A DNA stretch of 64,000 nt from positions 744,001 to 808,000 of the forward strand of contig NZ_JAHLEL010000038.1 of the NCBI RefSeq assembly GCF_020131355.1, written 5' to 3'. The notes beneath the pieces are model-generated. The model worked only from the letters and a program-made list of their open reading frames with translations. It was not told where the DNA came from and did not search any database. A program made the translations under genes and the position numbers. Of this stretch, positions 36,654-44,417 are shown in pieces; the first letter of the stretch is position 1; each line of letters begins with the position of its first letter. This DNA is from Pseudonocardia sp. ICBG1293. Its GTDB lineage: Bacteria > Actinomycetota > Actinomycetes > Mycobacteriales > Pseudonocardiaceae.

Positions 36654-38672
36654 GTGCCGTACCCCACCGATCGTGAGCGCGACCGTCCGTGGGTGATCCG
36701 CACCTACGCCGGTCACTCCTCGGCGGAGAAGACCAACGAGCTCTACCGCCGCAACCTGGCCAAGGGCCAGACGGGGCTGTCGGTGGCCTTCGACCTCCCG
36801 ACCCAGACCGGCTACGACCCGGACGACGAGCTCGCCAGGGGCGAGGTCGGCAAGGTGGGCGTGCCGGTCAGCCACATCGGGGACATGCGCACGCTGTTCG
36901 AGGGGATCCTGGTCGCCGAGGCCAACACCTCGATGACGATCAACGCACCGGCGATGTGGCTGCTCGCGCTGTACGTGGCCGTGGCGGAGGAGCAGGCGGA
37001 GCAGTCCGGTCTGGACTACGCCGAGGTCCGCGCGAAGCTCGCCGGGACGACCCAGAACGACATCGTCAAGGAGTACCTGTCGCGGGGCACCTACGTGTTC
37101 CCGCCCGGGCCCAGCCTGCGGCTGATCACCGACATGGTGGCGTGGTCGGTCGGCGAGATCCCGAAGTGGAACCCGATCAACATCTGCAGCTACCACCTGC
37201 AGGAGGCCGGCGCGACGCCGACCCAGGAGCTGGCCTACGCGCTGTCCACCGCGATCGCCGTGCTCGACTCGGTGCGCGACTCCGGGCAGGTGCCGCCGGA
37301 GAAGTTCGGCGACGTGGTCGGGCGCATCTCGTTCTTCGTCAACGCCGGCATCCGGTTCGTCGAGGAGATGTGCAAGCTCCGGGCGCTGGGCAGGCTCTGG
37401 GACGAGATCACCCTCGAGCGCTACGGCGTGCAGAACCCCAAGCAGCGGCGCCTGCGCTACGGCGTGCAGGTCAACTCGCTCGGGCTGACCGAGGCGCAGC
37501 CGGAGAACAACGTCCAGCGCATCGTGCTGGAGATGCTCGCCGTCACCCTCTCCAAGGACGCCCGGGCCCGTGCGGTGCAGCTGCCGGCCTGGAACGAGGC
37601 ACTGGGCCTGCCGCGGCCGTGGGACCAGCAGTGGGCGCTGCGGATGCAGCAGGTGCTGGCCTACGAGACCGACCTGCTGGAGTACGAGGACATCTTCGAC
37701 GGCTCCCGGGTCGTGGAGGCGAAGGTGTCCGAGCTCGTCGAGGGTGCCCGCGCCGAGATCGACCGGGTGCAGGAGATGGGCGGCGCGGTCGCCGCCGTCG
37801 AGTCCGGGTACATGAAGGGTGAGCTGGTCAACTCGCTCGCCGCCCGCCGTCGCCGGCTGGAGTCCGGCGAGGAGGTCGTGGTCGGGGTCAACAAGTTCGA
37901 CACGACCGAGCCGAGCCCGCTGCAGGCCGAGGGCGCGGACGCCATCTTCACCGTCGACGCGGCCACCGAGCGGGCCGCCGTCGAGGCGATCCGCGCGTGG
38001 CGGGCCGACCGCGACCAGGACGCCGTCGACGAGGCGCTCCGGGCGCTGCGCGACGCGGCCAAGACCGACCAGAACCTCATGCAGGTCTCGATCGACTGCG
38101 CCAAGGCGGGGGTGACCACCGGCGAGTGGTCGGGCGCGCTGCGCGAGGTGTTCGGCGAGTTCCGGGCGCCGACCGGGGTGGCCGGAGCCGGCATGTCCGG
38201 TGAGGGCGCCGGCGAGATCTCCGAGGTCCGCGAGCGGGTCCGCGCCACCGGCGACGAGCTCGGTCAGCGGCTGCGCATGCTGGTCGGCAAGCCCGGCCTG
38301 GACGGCCACTCCAACGGTGCCGAGCAGGTCGCCGTGCGCGCCCGCGACGTCGGGTTCGAGGTCGTCTACCAGGGCATCCGGCTCACGCCGTCGCAGATCG
38401 TGGCGGCGGCGGTGCAGGAGGGTGTGCACGCGGTCGGGCTGTCGGTGCTGTCCGGATCGCACCTGGAGGTCGTGCCGGCGGTCGTGCAGGGGCTGCGCGA
38501 GGCCGGGGCGGGCGAGGTGCCGGTCGTCGTCGGCGGGATCATCCCGCCCGAGGACGAGAAGCGGCTGCGCGAGGGCGGGGTCGCCGCGGTGTTCACGCCG
38601 AAGAACTTCCGGCTGACCGGGATGATGGACGAGATCGTCACCCTGATCCGGCGGTCCCAGGGGCTGGACTGA
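36654..38672 (+). CDS. ecm: Ethylmalonyl-CoA mutase (MeaA/Ecm), coenzyme B12-dependent
   Basis: Rearranges ethylmalonyl-CoA to methylsuccinyl-CoA in the ethylmalonyl-CoA pathway. The protein is 672 residues as one chain. The catalytic barrel begins RPWVIRTYAGHSSAEKTNELYRRN (in part), with GLSVAFDLPTQTGYDPDD and EIPKWNPINICSYHLQEAGAT. The C-terminal cobalamin domain has D550-G-H552-S-N-G555 (the DxHxxG base-off motif) in GLDGHSNGAEQVAVRARD and GLSVLSGSHLEVVP. Length and these motifs separate it from methylmalonyl-CoA mutase, whose large subunit is about 730 residues. GGAGG precedes the GTG at 36654. Ccr, epimerase and MeaB are encoded 16-21 kb away. Confidence 0.88.
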   Translation: MPYPTDRERDRPWVIRTYAGHSSAEKTNELYRRNLAKGQTGLSVAFDLPTQTGYDPDDELARGEVGKVGVPVSHIGDMRTLFEGILVAEANTSMTINAPAMWLLALYVAVAEEQAEQSGLDYAEVRAKLAGTTQNDIVKEYLSRGTYVFPPGPSLRLITDMVAWSVGEIPKWNPINICSYHLQEAGATPTQELAYALSTAIAVLDSVRDSGQVPPEKFGDVVGRISFFVNAGIRFVEEMCKLRALGRLWDEITLERYGVQNPKQRRLRYGVQVNSLGLTEAQPENNVQRIVLEMLAVTLSKDARARAVQLPAWNEALGLPRPWDQQWALRMQQVLAYETDLLEYEDIFDGSRVVEAKVSELVEGARAEIDRVQEMGGAVAAVESGYMKGELVNSLAARRRRLESGEEVVVGVNKFDTTEPSPLQAEGADAIFTVDAATERAAVEAIRAWRADRDQDAVDEALRALRDAAKTDQNLMQVSIDCAKAGVTTGEWSGALREVFGEFRAPTGVAGAGMSGEGAGEISEVRERVRATGDELGQRLRMLVGKPGLDGHSNGAEQVAVRARDVGFEVVYQGIRLTPSQIVAAAVQEGVHAVGLSVLSGSHLEVVPAVVQGLREAGAGEVPVVVGGIIPPEDEKRLREGGVAAVFTPKNFRLTGMMDEIVTLIRRSQGLD

Positions 38673-38673
38673 G

Positions 38674-40587
38674 TCAGCCCAGCCGCGTGCGCGCGGCACC
38701 GGCGAGCCGGGCGGCCAGGTCGCACAGCTCGCCGGTGCCGAGGCCACCCTCGGCGGTCTTGACCCGCAGCACCTCCGACATGGGGCGGCCGTTGCTGCCG
38801 ACGAAGTCCCGGACGGGCACCTCGGCGTTGCAGGCGGCGTCGCCGTCGGCGCGCACCCAGGTGCCGGTGCCCGGGACCTCGCGGGCGTCGGTGCCCCGCG
38901 GGTCGTCGTAGCGGTCGAAGGACAGGGTGATCTGCAGGGCGTCGTCGGCGTCGCCCGCGTCCCAGTCGCAGCGCCAGCCGGCGACGTCGCGGAAGAACTC
39001 CGAGCGTTTCGGCCCGGGCAGCACGGTCAGGTCCTCCGGACGCAGCAGGGTGCACGCGTCGGCGGCCCACAGCGCGCTCGACGTGGGCGGCGTGCGGCGG
39101 GGCACACCGCGGGCCAGGGTGGCCGCCGCCGACGCCGCGGCCGCCTCCGCGGGCGCGCACGGGTCCGGGGCCGCCTGGGCCGCGGCCGACGGGGCGAACC
39201 CGCTCTGCACCTGGACCAGGGTGCCGTCGGCCAGCCACAGGTAGCGCTCGCAGTCGGTGCCCTCGGCCGGGCGCCGGATCACGGTGAGCTCACCGCGACG
39301 TTCCCGCGCGCCGTCCGGCGGGTCCTCGGTGCGCTGCTGGTAGCGGACCGACACCCCCACGGTGTCGGTGCCCTCGCGGAAGGCGTCGACGTCGCAGGAG
39401 GCGAAGCCGCCGTAGTCGGGGACGGTCTGCGGCGCACCCCACGGCGTCAGCACGGCCGGGTCGACCAGGCACGGGTCGGCGGTGCGCTGGTCGCCGACGG
39501 CCAGCGCGGGCACGGACTCCGGGAACGTGCCGGGTGCGGCGGCGGTGGTGCCCGGTCGGTCGTCGGGCAGCGCCAGTGCCGTGCCGAGGACCGCGACCGC
39601 GGCGAGCACGACGACCGTGCCGACGAGCAGGGCCCCCCGCCGTCGCGGCCGGGGGTCCTGGGTGCCGTGGTCGGGCCCGGCGGTCACGTCGTCGGGGCGG
39701 GTCGGGGCCCCGTCGTCCGGGGCGGGTGCGACCGGCGCCGGCTCGGGCCGGTCGGCGAGCGCCCACAGCGCCCGCGCCGCTGCGTCCGCGGTCGGCCGGT
39801 CCGCCGGATCGGTGGCGGTCATCGCGGCCAGCAGCTCGGGCACCGGGCCCCGGCCCGACGGGGCGGGCACCGGTTCCTCGCAGATCCGCCGGATCAGCGC
39901 CAGCGGGCTGTCCTCGGCCCAGCCGTAGGGCGGCTCGCCCTCGGTCAGCACCCGGAGCGTGGCCCCGAGGGAGTAGACGTCGGCGGGCGGGGCGGGGTCC
40001 GCGCCGCGGGCGGTCTCGGGGGCGAAGTACGCAGGGGTGCCCAGGGTGCCGACCGTGTGCGGGTGCTGGGTGGGGATGAGCGCGATCCCGAAGTCGGTGA
40101 GCTTCACCGGGCCGTCGGCGGAGACGAGCACGTTCGCGGGCTTCACGTCGCGGTGCACGATGCCTGCCTCGTGCAGCGCGGCGAGCGCCTCGGCCACCTG
40201 CGCCCCGATCCGGGCGGCGACCCCGGACGGCAGCGGCCCGGACCGCAGGAGCAGCGCCGCGAGGCTCTCCGACGGCACGTACTCCATGACCAGCAGCGGC
40301 CCGCCGTCGAGCTCCAGGACGTCGAAGACGGTGACGATCCGGCCGTGGTGCAGCTGCGCGGCGACCGCGGCCTCCCGGCGCAGCCGCCGGGTCGCCGCGG
40401 GACCGGACCCGTCGGACCCGCCGTCGTCGCCGTCGTCGTCGGGCAGGAGCACCTGCTTGAGCGCGACGTCGCGCTGCAGCACGGTGTCCCGGGCCCGGTG
40501 CACGACGCCCATCCCGCCGGAGCCGAGCCGCTCCCCGACGGTGTAGCGCCCGGCCACGACGGTGCCCGGGACCAGAACCGTGCTCAC
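38674..40587 (-). CDS. Transmembrane Ser/Thr protein kinase with DUF3558-like exterior domain
   Basis: This 637-residue Hanks-type kinase has a Gly loop GSGGMGVVH at 23-30, ATP lysine K44, catalytic HRDVKPAN at 145-152, DFG at 165-167 and GTPAYFAPE. All catalytic residues are present. One membrane helix spans about 318-340. The exterior 300 residues hold two copies of a module with Cys residues (DPCLVDPAVLTPWG, FASCDVDAF; DACTLLRPEDLTVLPG, WRCDWDAGD) resembling DUF3558 lipoprotein domains rather than PASTA repeats. The start overlaps the stop of the FHA gene. It is the last gene of a four-gene operon and converges on ecm with a 1-bp gap. Confidence 0.93.
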   Translation of the reverse strand: MSTVLVPGTVVAGRYTVGERLGSGGMGVVHRARDTVLQRDVALKQVLLPDDDGDDGGSDGSGPAATRRLRREAAVAAQLHHGRIVTVFDVLELDGGPLLVMEYVPSESLAALLLRSGPLPSGVAARIGAQVAEALAALHEAGIVHRDVKPANVLVSADGPVKLTDFGIALIPTQHPHTVGTLGTPAYFAPETARGADPAPPADVYSLGATLRVLTEGEPPYGWAEDSPLALIRRICEEPVPAPSGRGPVPELLAAMTATDPADRPTADAAARALWALADRPEPAPVAPAPDDGAPTRPDDVTAGPDHGTQDPRPRRRGALLVGTVVVLAAVAVLGTALALPDDRPGTTAAAPGTFPESVPALAVGDQRTADPCLVDPAVLTPWGAPQTVPDYGGFASCDVDAFREGTDTVGVSVRYQQRTEDPPDGARERRGELTVIRRPAEGTDCERYLWLADGTLVQVQSGFAPSAAAQAAPDPCAPAEAAAASAAATLARGVPRRTPPTSSALWAADACTLLRPEDLTVLPGPKRSEFFRDVAGWRCDWDAGDADDALQITLSFDRYDDPRGTDAREVPGTGTWVRADGDAACNAEVPVRDFVGSNGRPMSEVLRVKTAEGGLGTGELCDLAARLAGAARTRLG

Positions 40588-41321
40588 GGTGTCTCCCGGT
40601 CGAGCGCGTCGAGGTCGGCGGCGGTGATCGTGCGGCTGCGGATGAGCTCGGCGACGAGGTTCTCGTTCAGCGCGTTGCCGACCGGCGGCTCGACCTCCTC
40701 GGCGAGCAGCCCGGCGACGCCCGCGGCGGAGAGCCGCTCGCGGACCGCGCGCACGGTGTGCTCGGCCCGTCGGTGGGTCCAGCCCGCCGCCGGGTCGAGG
40801 GCCTGCATGCCCTCACCGACCTGACGCCAGCTCTGGGGTGTCGGGCGGGAGTCGCCCTGCAGGTAGCGGCGGGCCAGCAGCACGACGACCCGGCGCTCGT
40901 CGGGGTCCAGCGGCCAGACCGGGGGCTCGTAGGTGTGCGCGTCGGGTGGGAGGGCGCCGGTGCCGCCCGGGTCCGGGCCGCTCACCCGGACCTCCAGGGC
41001 GTGCTCGCGCCCGGGGGAGCCGAGCACGGTCAGCAGCGTGTAGCCGGCCGCCAGCGGCACGGGCGGGTCGCCAGGACGCAGCTCCGTGCCCGACGGCAGC
41101 CGGATCGCGGTCCGGCCGTCGTTGTGCACCCACCACCGGCCGCCGTCGAAGCGGAGGAGCCCGTGCTCCCGGCTGATCCGCAGGTCGTCGACGCCGAGCG
41201 CCAGGTGCACCAGCGGCCGGTTGCGGCCGAAGACGACCTCACGGCCCTGTCGCGGCCCGAACGTCGCGCTGCTCTCGAGGGTCCGTGCGTACAACGTCTG
41301 CTCGCCGCAGATCCGGTCCAC
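40584..41321 (-). CDS. FHA-domain protein
   Basis: This 245-residue protein has a forkhead-associated phosphothreonine-binding domain at residues 20-100. VVFGRN, DLRISREHGLLRFDGGRWWVHNDG and IRLPSGTELRPGD give the conserved Arg, Ser-Arg-Glu-His and Asn. The remainder is helical (WPLDPDERRVVVLLARRYLQGD) and may form a winged-helix-like domain. It overlaps the downstream kinase start (ATGA), so the two are made together. The FHA domain is a natural reader of that kinase's phosphothreonines. GGGAGGAC precedes the GTG at 41321. Confidence 0.85.
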   Translation of the reverse strand: MDRICGEQTLYARTLESSATFGPRQGREVVFGRNRPLVHLALGVDDLRISREHGLLRFDGGRWWVHNDGRTAIRLPSGTELRPGDPPVPLAAGYTLLTVLGSPGREHALEVRVSGPDPGGTGALPPDAHTYEPPVWPLDPDERRVVVLLARRYLQGDSRPTPQSWRQVGEGMQALDPAAGWTHRRAEHTVRAVRERLSAAGVAGLLAEEVEPPVGNALNENLVAELIRSRTITAADLDALDRETP

Positions 41322-41339
41322 GCCCCGTCCTCCCGGTGG

Positions 41340-42506
41340 TCAGCTCTCGTCCTTCTCACTTCCCCGGCGGCTCAGCAGCTTGAAGCCGGGGATCCCGATG
41401 ATCGCCTGTCGGACCTCTTTGAGCACGTCCAGGAGCTCGTGCACGTCCGGTCCGACCCGGTCCAGCGTCGTGAGGATCGGCATGATGTCGTCCTCCATGT
41501 GCGCGGTGAACTGCGGCAGCTGGTCCACCAGCCGGATCGCGGCGCGCACCTCGTCCTCGGAGAGCTCGTCGACGAAGCGCTGGGCCAGCGGCGCGGCCCG
41601 CCGGGCCAGCGGGCCGTAGAGGTCCAGCAGCTCGCCTGCCTGCTCACTGGCGCCCGCCGCCTGCCCGACGACCTCGCCCGCCCGGTCGGACACCGCCTGC
41701 GCCGCGGTGACGACACCGGTCGCGTCGGTCGTGACGGTCTCGACCCGGCCGATCAGGTCGCCGGCGCGCTCGCTGATCCCGCCGACGGTGCGGATCAGCC
41801 CACCCGCCTCCCCGGTGACGGTGTCGACCCGGGCGAGCAGCCCGCTCGCGTTCCCGGTGACCACCGAGACCTGCTCGACGATGCCCTCGGCGTTCTGCGA
41901 CACCGTGGTGACCCGGCGGACGAGGTCACCCGCCTCCTCGGAGACGGTGGTGACCCGTCGGACCAGCTCGCCCGCCTCGTCGGAGACGGTGGTGACCCGC
42001 CGGACCAGACCGTCGGCCTGCTCGGAGACCGTGGTGACCTTGCGGACCAGGGTGTCGGCCTCGTCGGCGACCCCACCGACCCGCGCGACCAGGTCCTCGG
42101 CGTCCCCGGCGACGCCGGTGACCCGCCCGACGAGCTCCTCCGCGTTCCCCGCGACGCCGGTGACCCGGGCGACCAGCGCCTCGGCCTGCTCGGCGACCGG
42201 GCGGACCCGGGACACGAGCTCGGTCGCCTCCCCGGCGACGGAGTCGACGGTCCCGATCAGCCCCTCGGCCCGGTCGACGACGCCGTCGACCCGGTCGAGC
42301 AGCTGCTCGGCGCGGGTCGCGATCGTGCCGATCCGGCCGACCAGCGAGCCGACCTCCTCCAGCAGCTCCCCGGCCCGGGCCGGCAGCCCGGCGACGGTCC
42401 CGGCGAGATCGCCGGTGGCCTCGACCACCGACGCCGCGCCGGAGAGCAGGTCGGACGGGCCGGGAACGTCGATACCCGCGATGCGCAGCGCCATGGACCG
42501 GATCAT
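41340..42506 (-). CDS. Coiled-coil protein with about sixteen 14-residue tandem repeats
   Basis: This 388-residue protein has no signal peptide. Residues 59-282 are about 16 successive 14-residue units with consensus V-x-x-V-x-x-x-A-x-x-L-V-x-R, for example VTTVSEEAGDLVRR. Hydrophobic positions 1, 4, 8 and 11 define exactly two heptads per unit, so a continuous coiled coil or amphipathic helix about 33 nm long is expected. A globular or helical tail follows (LYGPLARRAAPLAQRFVDEL, AHMEDDIMPILTTLDRV, IPGFKLLSRRG). It lies between the solute-binding gene and the FHA gene on the same strand with gaps of 37 and 18 bp. Function unknown; a scaffold or membrane-surface role is inference. Confidence 0.8.
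   Translation of the reverse strand: MIRSMALRIAGIDVPGPSDLLSGAASVVEATGDLAGTVAGLPARAGELLEEVGSLVGRIGTIATRAEQLLDRVDGVVDRAEGLIGTVDSVAGEATELVSRVRPVAEQAEALVARVTGVAGNAEELVGRVTGVAGDAEDLVARVGGVADEADTLVRKVTTVSEQADGLVRRVTTVSDEAGELVRRVTTVSEEAGDLVRRVTTVSQNAEGIVEQVSVVTGNASGLLARVDTVTGEAGGLIRTVGGISERAGDLIGRVETVTTDATGVVTAAQAVSDRAGEVVGQAAGASEQAGELLDLYGPLARRAAPLAQRFVDELSEDEVRAAIRLVDQLPQFTAHMEDDIMPILTTLDRVGPDVHELLDVLKEVRQAIIGIPGFKLLSRRGSEKDES
41661..42332 (-). repeat. 42-bp tandem repeats encoding 14-residue units
   Basis: Sixteen in-phase units of exactly 42 bp with no indels. The units at 41871-42038 are the most alike, pointing to recent duplication of the centre of the array. Confidence 0.85.
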
Positions 42507-42543
42507 TCCAGCCCGGCGGCGACGCGGCTGGGGAGTCGGCGGC

Positions 42544-43449
42544 TCAGGAGTCGGGGGTGCGGGCGCAGAGCTCGTCGATGGTGAGGTCGCGTGGCGGGAG
42601 GTTCGCCTCGGTGAACCCGAACGGCGCGGCGAGCTCCAGCCAGCGTCCGGACTCCTGCAGCGCGGTGAGCCCGCGGTCGAACTCGTCGCGGAAGGCGCCG
42701 TCGCCGGGACGGAACGCGAACGCCCCCGCCCCGACGACCGGTCGTCCCGCGACCTCGGGGGCGAAGGCGGCGGTGACCTCCAGGCCGATGCCCGCGTTGC
42801 GACGGACCTCGTCGAGCAGCGAGATCCGGGTGAGCGCCCCGACCTGCGCGCCGCCGTTCGCGACCTCGCGCACCAGCGCGCCCTGCGAGTCGGTGGTGAC
42901 GATGTGGTCGGCCCGGATGCCGGCGGCGAGCGCGTACTCCTGCTCCGCGCTGCCGTCCAGGACCGCCAGCATCGCCCCGGAACGGCGCACCCCGGCCAGC
43001 GTCGCGACGCCCAGCGGGTTCCCGGCCGGCACCACCAGGCCGGTGCCCGCCACGTAGTCGGGGCGGGAGAAGGCGACCTGCTGGCAGCGCAGTGCGGTGA
43101 CGGTCAGCCCGACCGCGATCACGTCGAAGCGACCGTCGAGCAGGCCCGGGACGAGCTGGTCGAACCTCGTCTGGACCGCGGCCAGGCCGCTGCCACCGAG
43201 ACCGGTGACGACGGCGCGGGCGACCTCCGGGCTCTCGCCGGTGGCCCGGCCGGAGCCGTCGGTGTAGCCGAACGGGCGCTCACCGGAGAGCCCGACGACG
43301 ATGTCACTGCCGGTACGCAGCCGCGACAGCGGGTCCGACGGCCCGCCGCAGCCGGCCAGCAGCGGCCCGGCCAGGGCGGTGCCGCCGAGCGCGGCGGCCG
43401 CCCCCAGCAGCCGGCGCCGGCTCAGCCGGGTGGTGGTGCGGATCTGCAT
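42544..43449 (-). CDS. Solute-binding lipoprotein (amino-acid-binding type, GlnH-like)
   Basis: This 301-residue protein has a signal sequence with twin arginines (LSRRRLLGAAAALGG) and a lipobox LLAGC giving lipidated C34. The mature part follows the family-3 amino-acid binding fold: IVVGLSGERPFGYTDGSGRATGES (in part), FDVIAVGLTVTALRCQQVAFSRP, GALVREVANGGAQVGAL, and FDRGLTALQESGRWLE. No permease or ATPase gene is adjacent; the next genes encode coiled-coil, FHA and kinase proteins. That context suggests a sensor rather than a transporter component. An IS element begins 16 bp upstream of the start codon. Confidence 0.85.
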   Translation of the reverse strand: MQIRTTTRLSRRRLLGAAAALGGTALAGPLLAGCGGPSDPLSRLRTGSDIVVGLSGERPFGYTDGSGRATGESPEVARAVVTGLGGSGLAAVQTRFDQLVPGLLDGRFDVIAVGLTVTALRCQQVAFSRPDYVAGTGLVVPAGNPLGVATLAGVRRSGAMLAVLDGSAEQEYALAAGIRADHIVTTDSQGALVREVANGGAQVGALTRISLLDEVRRNAGIGLEVTAAFAPEVAGRPVVGAGAFAFRPGDGAFRDEFDRGLTALQESGRWLELAAPFGFTEANLPPRDLTIDELCARTPDS

Positions 43450-43458
43450 GGTCCCGGG

Positions 43459-43464
43459 AGCCTA
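43459..43464 (-). promoter_or_regulatory. TAGGCT -10-like box at the IS junction
   Basis: TAGGCT on the minus strand ends 9 nt before the lipoprotein ATG and shares its TAG with the CTAG target duplication. Inside the IS end, TTGCGC (43483-43488) sits 18 bp upstream, so a hybrid promoter is possible. Confidence 0.35.
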
Positions 43465-44208
43465 GGGCGTGTCTCCTAAAGTGCGCAACCAGGTGACGAT
43501 GGCCTTCAGTGCAACTCCGCCGCGGTAGGTCAGGGCGAGTTTGTCGTAGCGGGTCGCGAGGCCGCGCCACTGCTTGACCTCGCAGAACCCGCGTTCGACG
43601 ACGTTGCGGCCGCGGTAGTCGACCCGGTCGAACGCCGGTGGTCGACCGCCGCGTGTGCCGCGTCGTTTCCGGTGTCCCTGCTGGTCAGCCGGCTCCGGGA
43701 TGACCGCGACGATCCGTCGTCTGCGCAGGTGGGCGCGGATGGCGCGTGAGGAGTAGGCCTTATCTGCGCGGACCCGCTCGGGTCGGGTCCGCGGTCGGCC
43801 CGGACCGACCCGTCCGACGCTCAGATGTGACATCAGGTGCGCGAACATCGGGGCGTCACCGGCCTGGCCAGGGCCGACCAGTACGACCAGCGGGCGGCCG
43901 TGTCCGTCAACGAGCTGGTGGATCTCCGTGCCGAGCCCTCCGCGGGAGCGGCCCAACGCGTGATCGGGCGGCTCGATCAGCAGATTCTTGTAGTTCGATC
44001 CGGCCCCCTGTGTCCCGCTGCAGGGTCGCGGCGTGTTGGTGAGCGCGGATGATCGTCGAGTCGACCGACACGGCCCAGTCCACGAGACCGGCGGAGTCGG
44101 CATCGGCGAGCAGAGCTGCGAGAACCTGGTCCCAGGTGCCGTCACCGCAGTAGCGGCGGTGGCGTTTCCATAGGGTCTGCCACAGCCCGAACTCGACCGG
44201 GACATCAC
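43462..44208 (-). CDS. IS5-family transposase, frame 2
   Basis: The frame spans 248 codons, but homology begins only after the overlap, at SNYKNLLIEPPDHALGRSRGG. From there it supplies DDE residues two and three: the Asp of RVRADKAYSS and the Glu of VVERGFCEVKQW. It is offset +1 from frame 1. The stop codon TAG lies in the CTAG target duplication, outside the element's terminal repeat. The upstream part of this frame is probably not translated alone. Confidence 0.85.
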   Translation of the reverse strand: MMSRSSSGCGRPYGNATAATAVTAPGTRFSQLCSPMPTPPVSWTGPCRSTRRSSALTNTPRPCSGTQGAGSNYKNLLIEPPDHALGRSRGGLGTEIHQLVDGHGRPLVVLVGPGQAGDAPMFAHLMSHLSVGRVGPGRPRTRPERVRADKAYSSRAIRAHLRRRRIVAVIPEPADQQGHRKRRGTRGGRPPAFDRVDYRGRNVVERGFCEVKQWRGLATRYDKLALTYRGGVALKAIVTWLRTLGDTP

Positions 44209-44406
44209 GCCAGGCCCGCCCGCAGCGGAACCGGTAGATGATCCCCTCGATCACTCTGCGGTGATCGGCGAACGGGCGCCCTGGCATCCCGTCCGACGAG
44301 GGCAGTAACGGCTCGAGTCGGTCCCACTGGGCATCGGTCAGGACGGCACGGCGCGACACCTACTGATCATCGCGCAGGCCCGACCAGCCGGGTTAGGAGA
44401 CGCGCC
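43466..44406 (-). mobile_element. IS5-family insertion sequence (IS427-like), 941 bp
   Basis: The terminal inverted repeats are 14 bp with 13 matches: 43466-43479 (GGCGTGTCTCCTAA) and 44393-44406. The flanks carry CTAG on both sides (43462-43465 and 44407-44410), the expected YTAR target duplication. The transposase is split over two overlapping frames with a complete DDE triad: the first Asp in SVDSTIIRAHQHAA (frame 1), the second Asp in RADKAYSSRAIR and the Glu in ERGFCEVKQWRGLATRYDK (frame 2). Nearly intact ends suggest recent arrival. It lies between the solute-binding lipoprotein and enoyl-CoA hydratase genes. Confidence 0.92.
43907..44359 (-). CDS. IS5-family transposase, frame 1
   Basis: This 150-residue open frame begins MSRRAVLTDAQWDRLEPLLP. 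It contains the N-terminal DUF4096-like domain (RRVIEGIIYRFRCGRAWRDVP, FGLWQTLWKRHRRYCGDGTWD, in part) and the first catalytic Asp in VDSTIIRAHQHAA. Meaningful sequence ends near TLQRDTGG, where a run of five G residues sits. The rest of this frame is out-of-phase sequence. A full enzyme needs a +1 shift into frame 2, or an indel must have broken the gene. Confidence 0.85.
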   Translation of the reverse strand: MSRRAVLTDAQWDRLEPLLPSSDGMPGRPFADHRRVIEGIIYRFRCGRAWRDVPVEFGLWQTLWKRHRRYCGDGTWDQVLAALLADADSAGLVDWAVSVDSTIIRAHQHAATLQRDTGGRIELQESADRAARSRVGPLPRRARHGDPPAR

Positions 44407-44417
44407 CTAGGTGCCGA

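Noticed and set aside
43462..44359. Two separate transposase genes
   Set aside because: One catalytic triad is spread across both frames within one pair of inverted repeats, so it is a single element.
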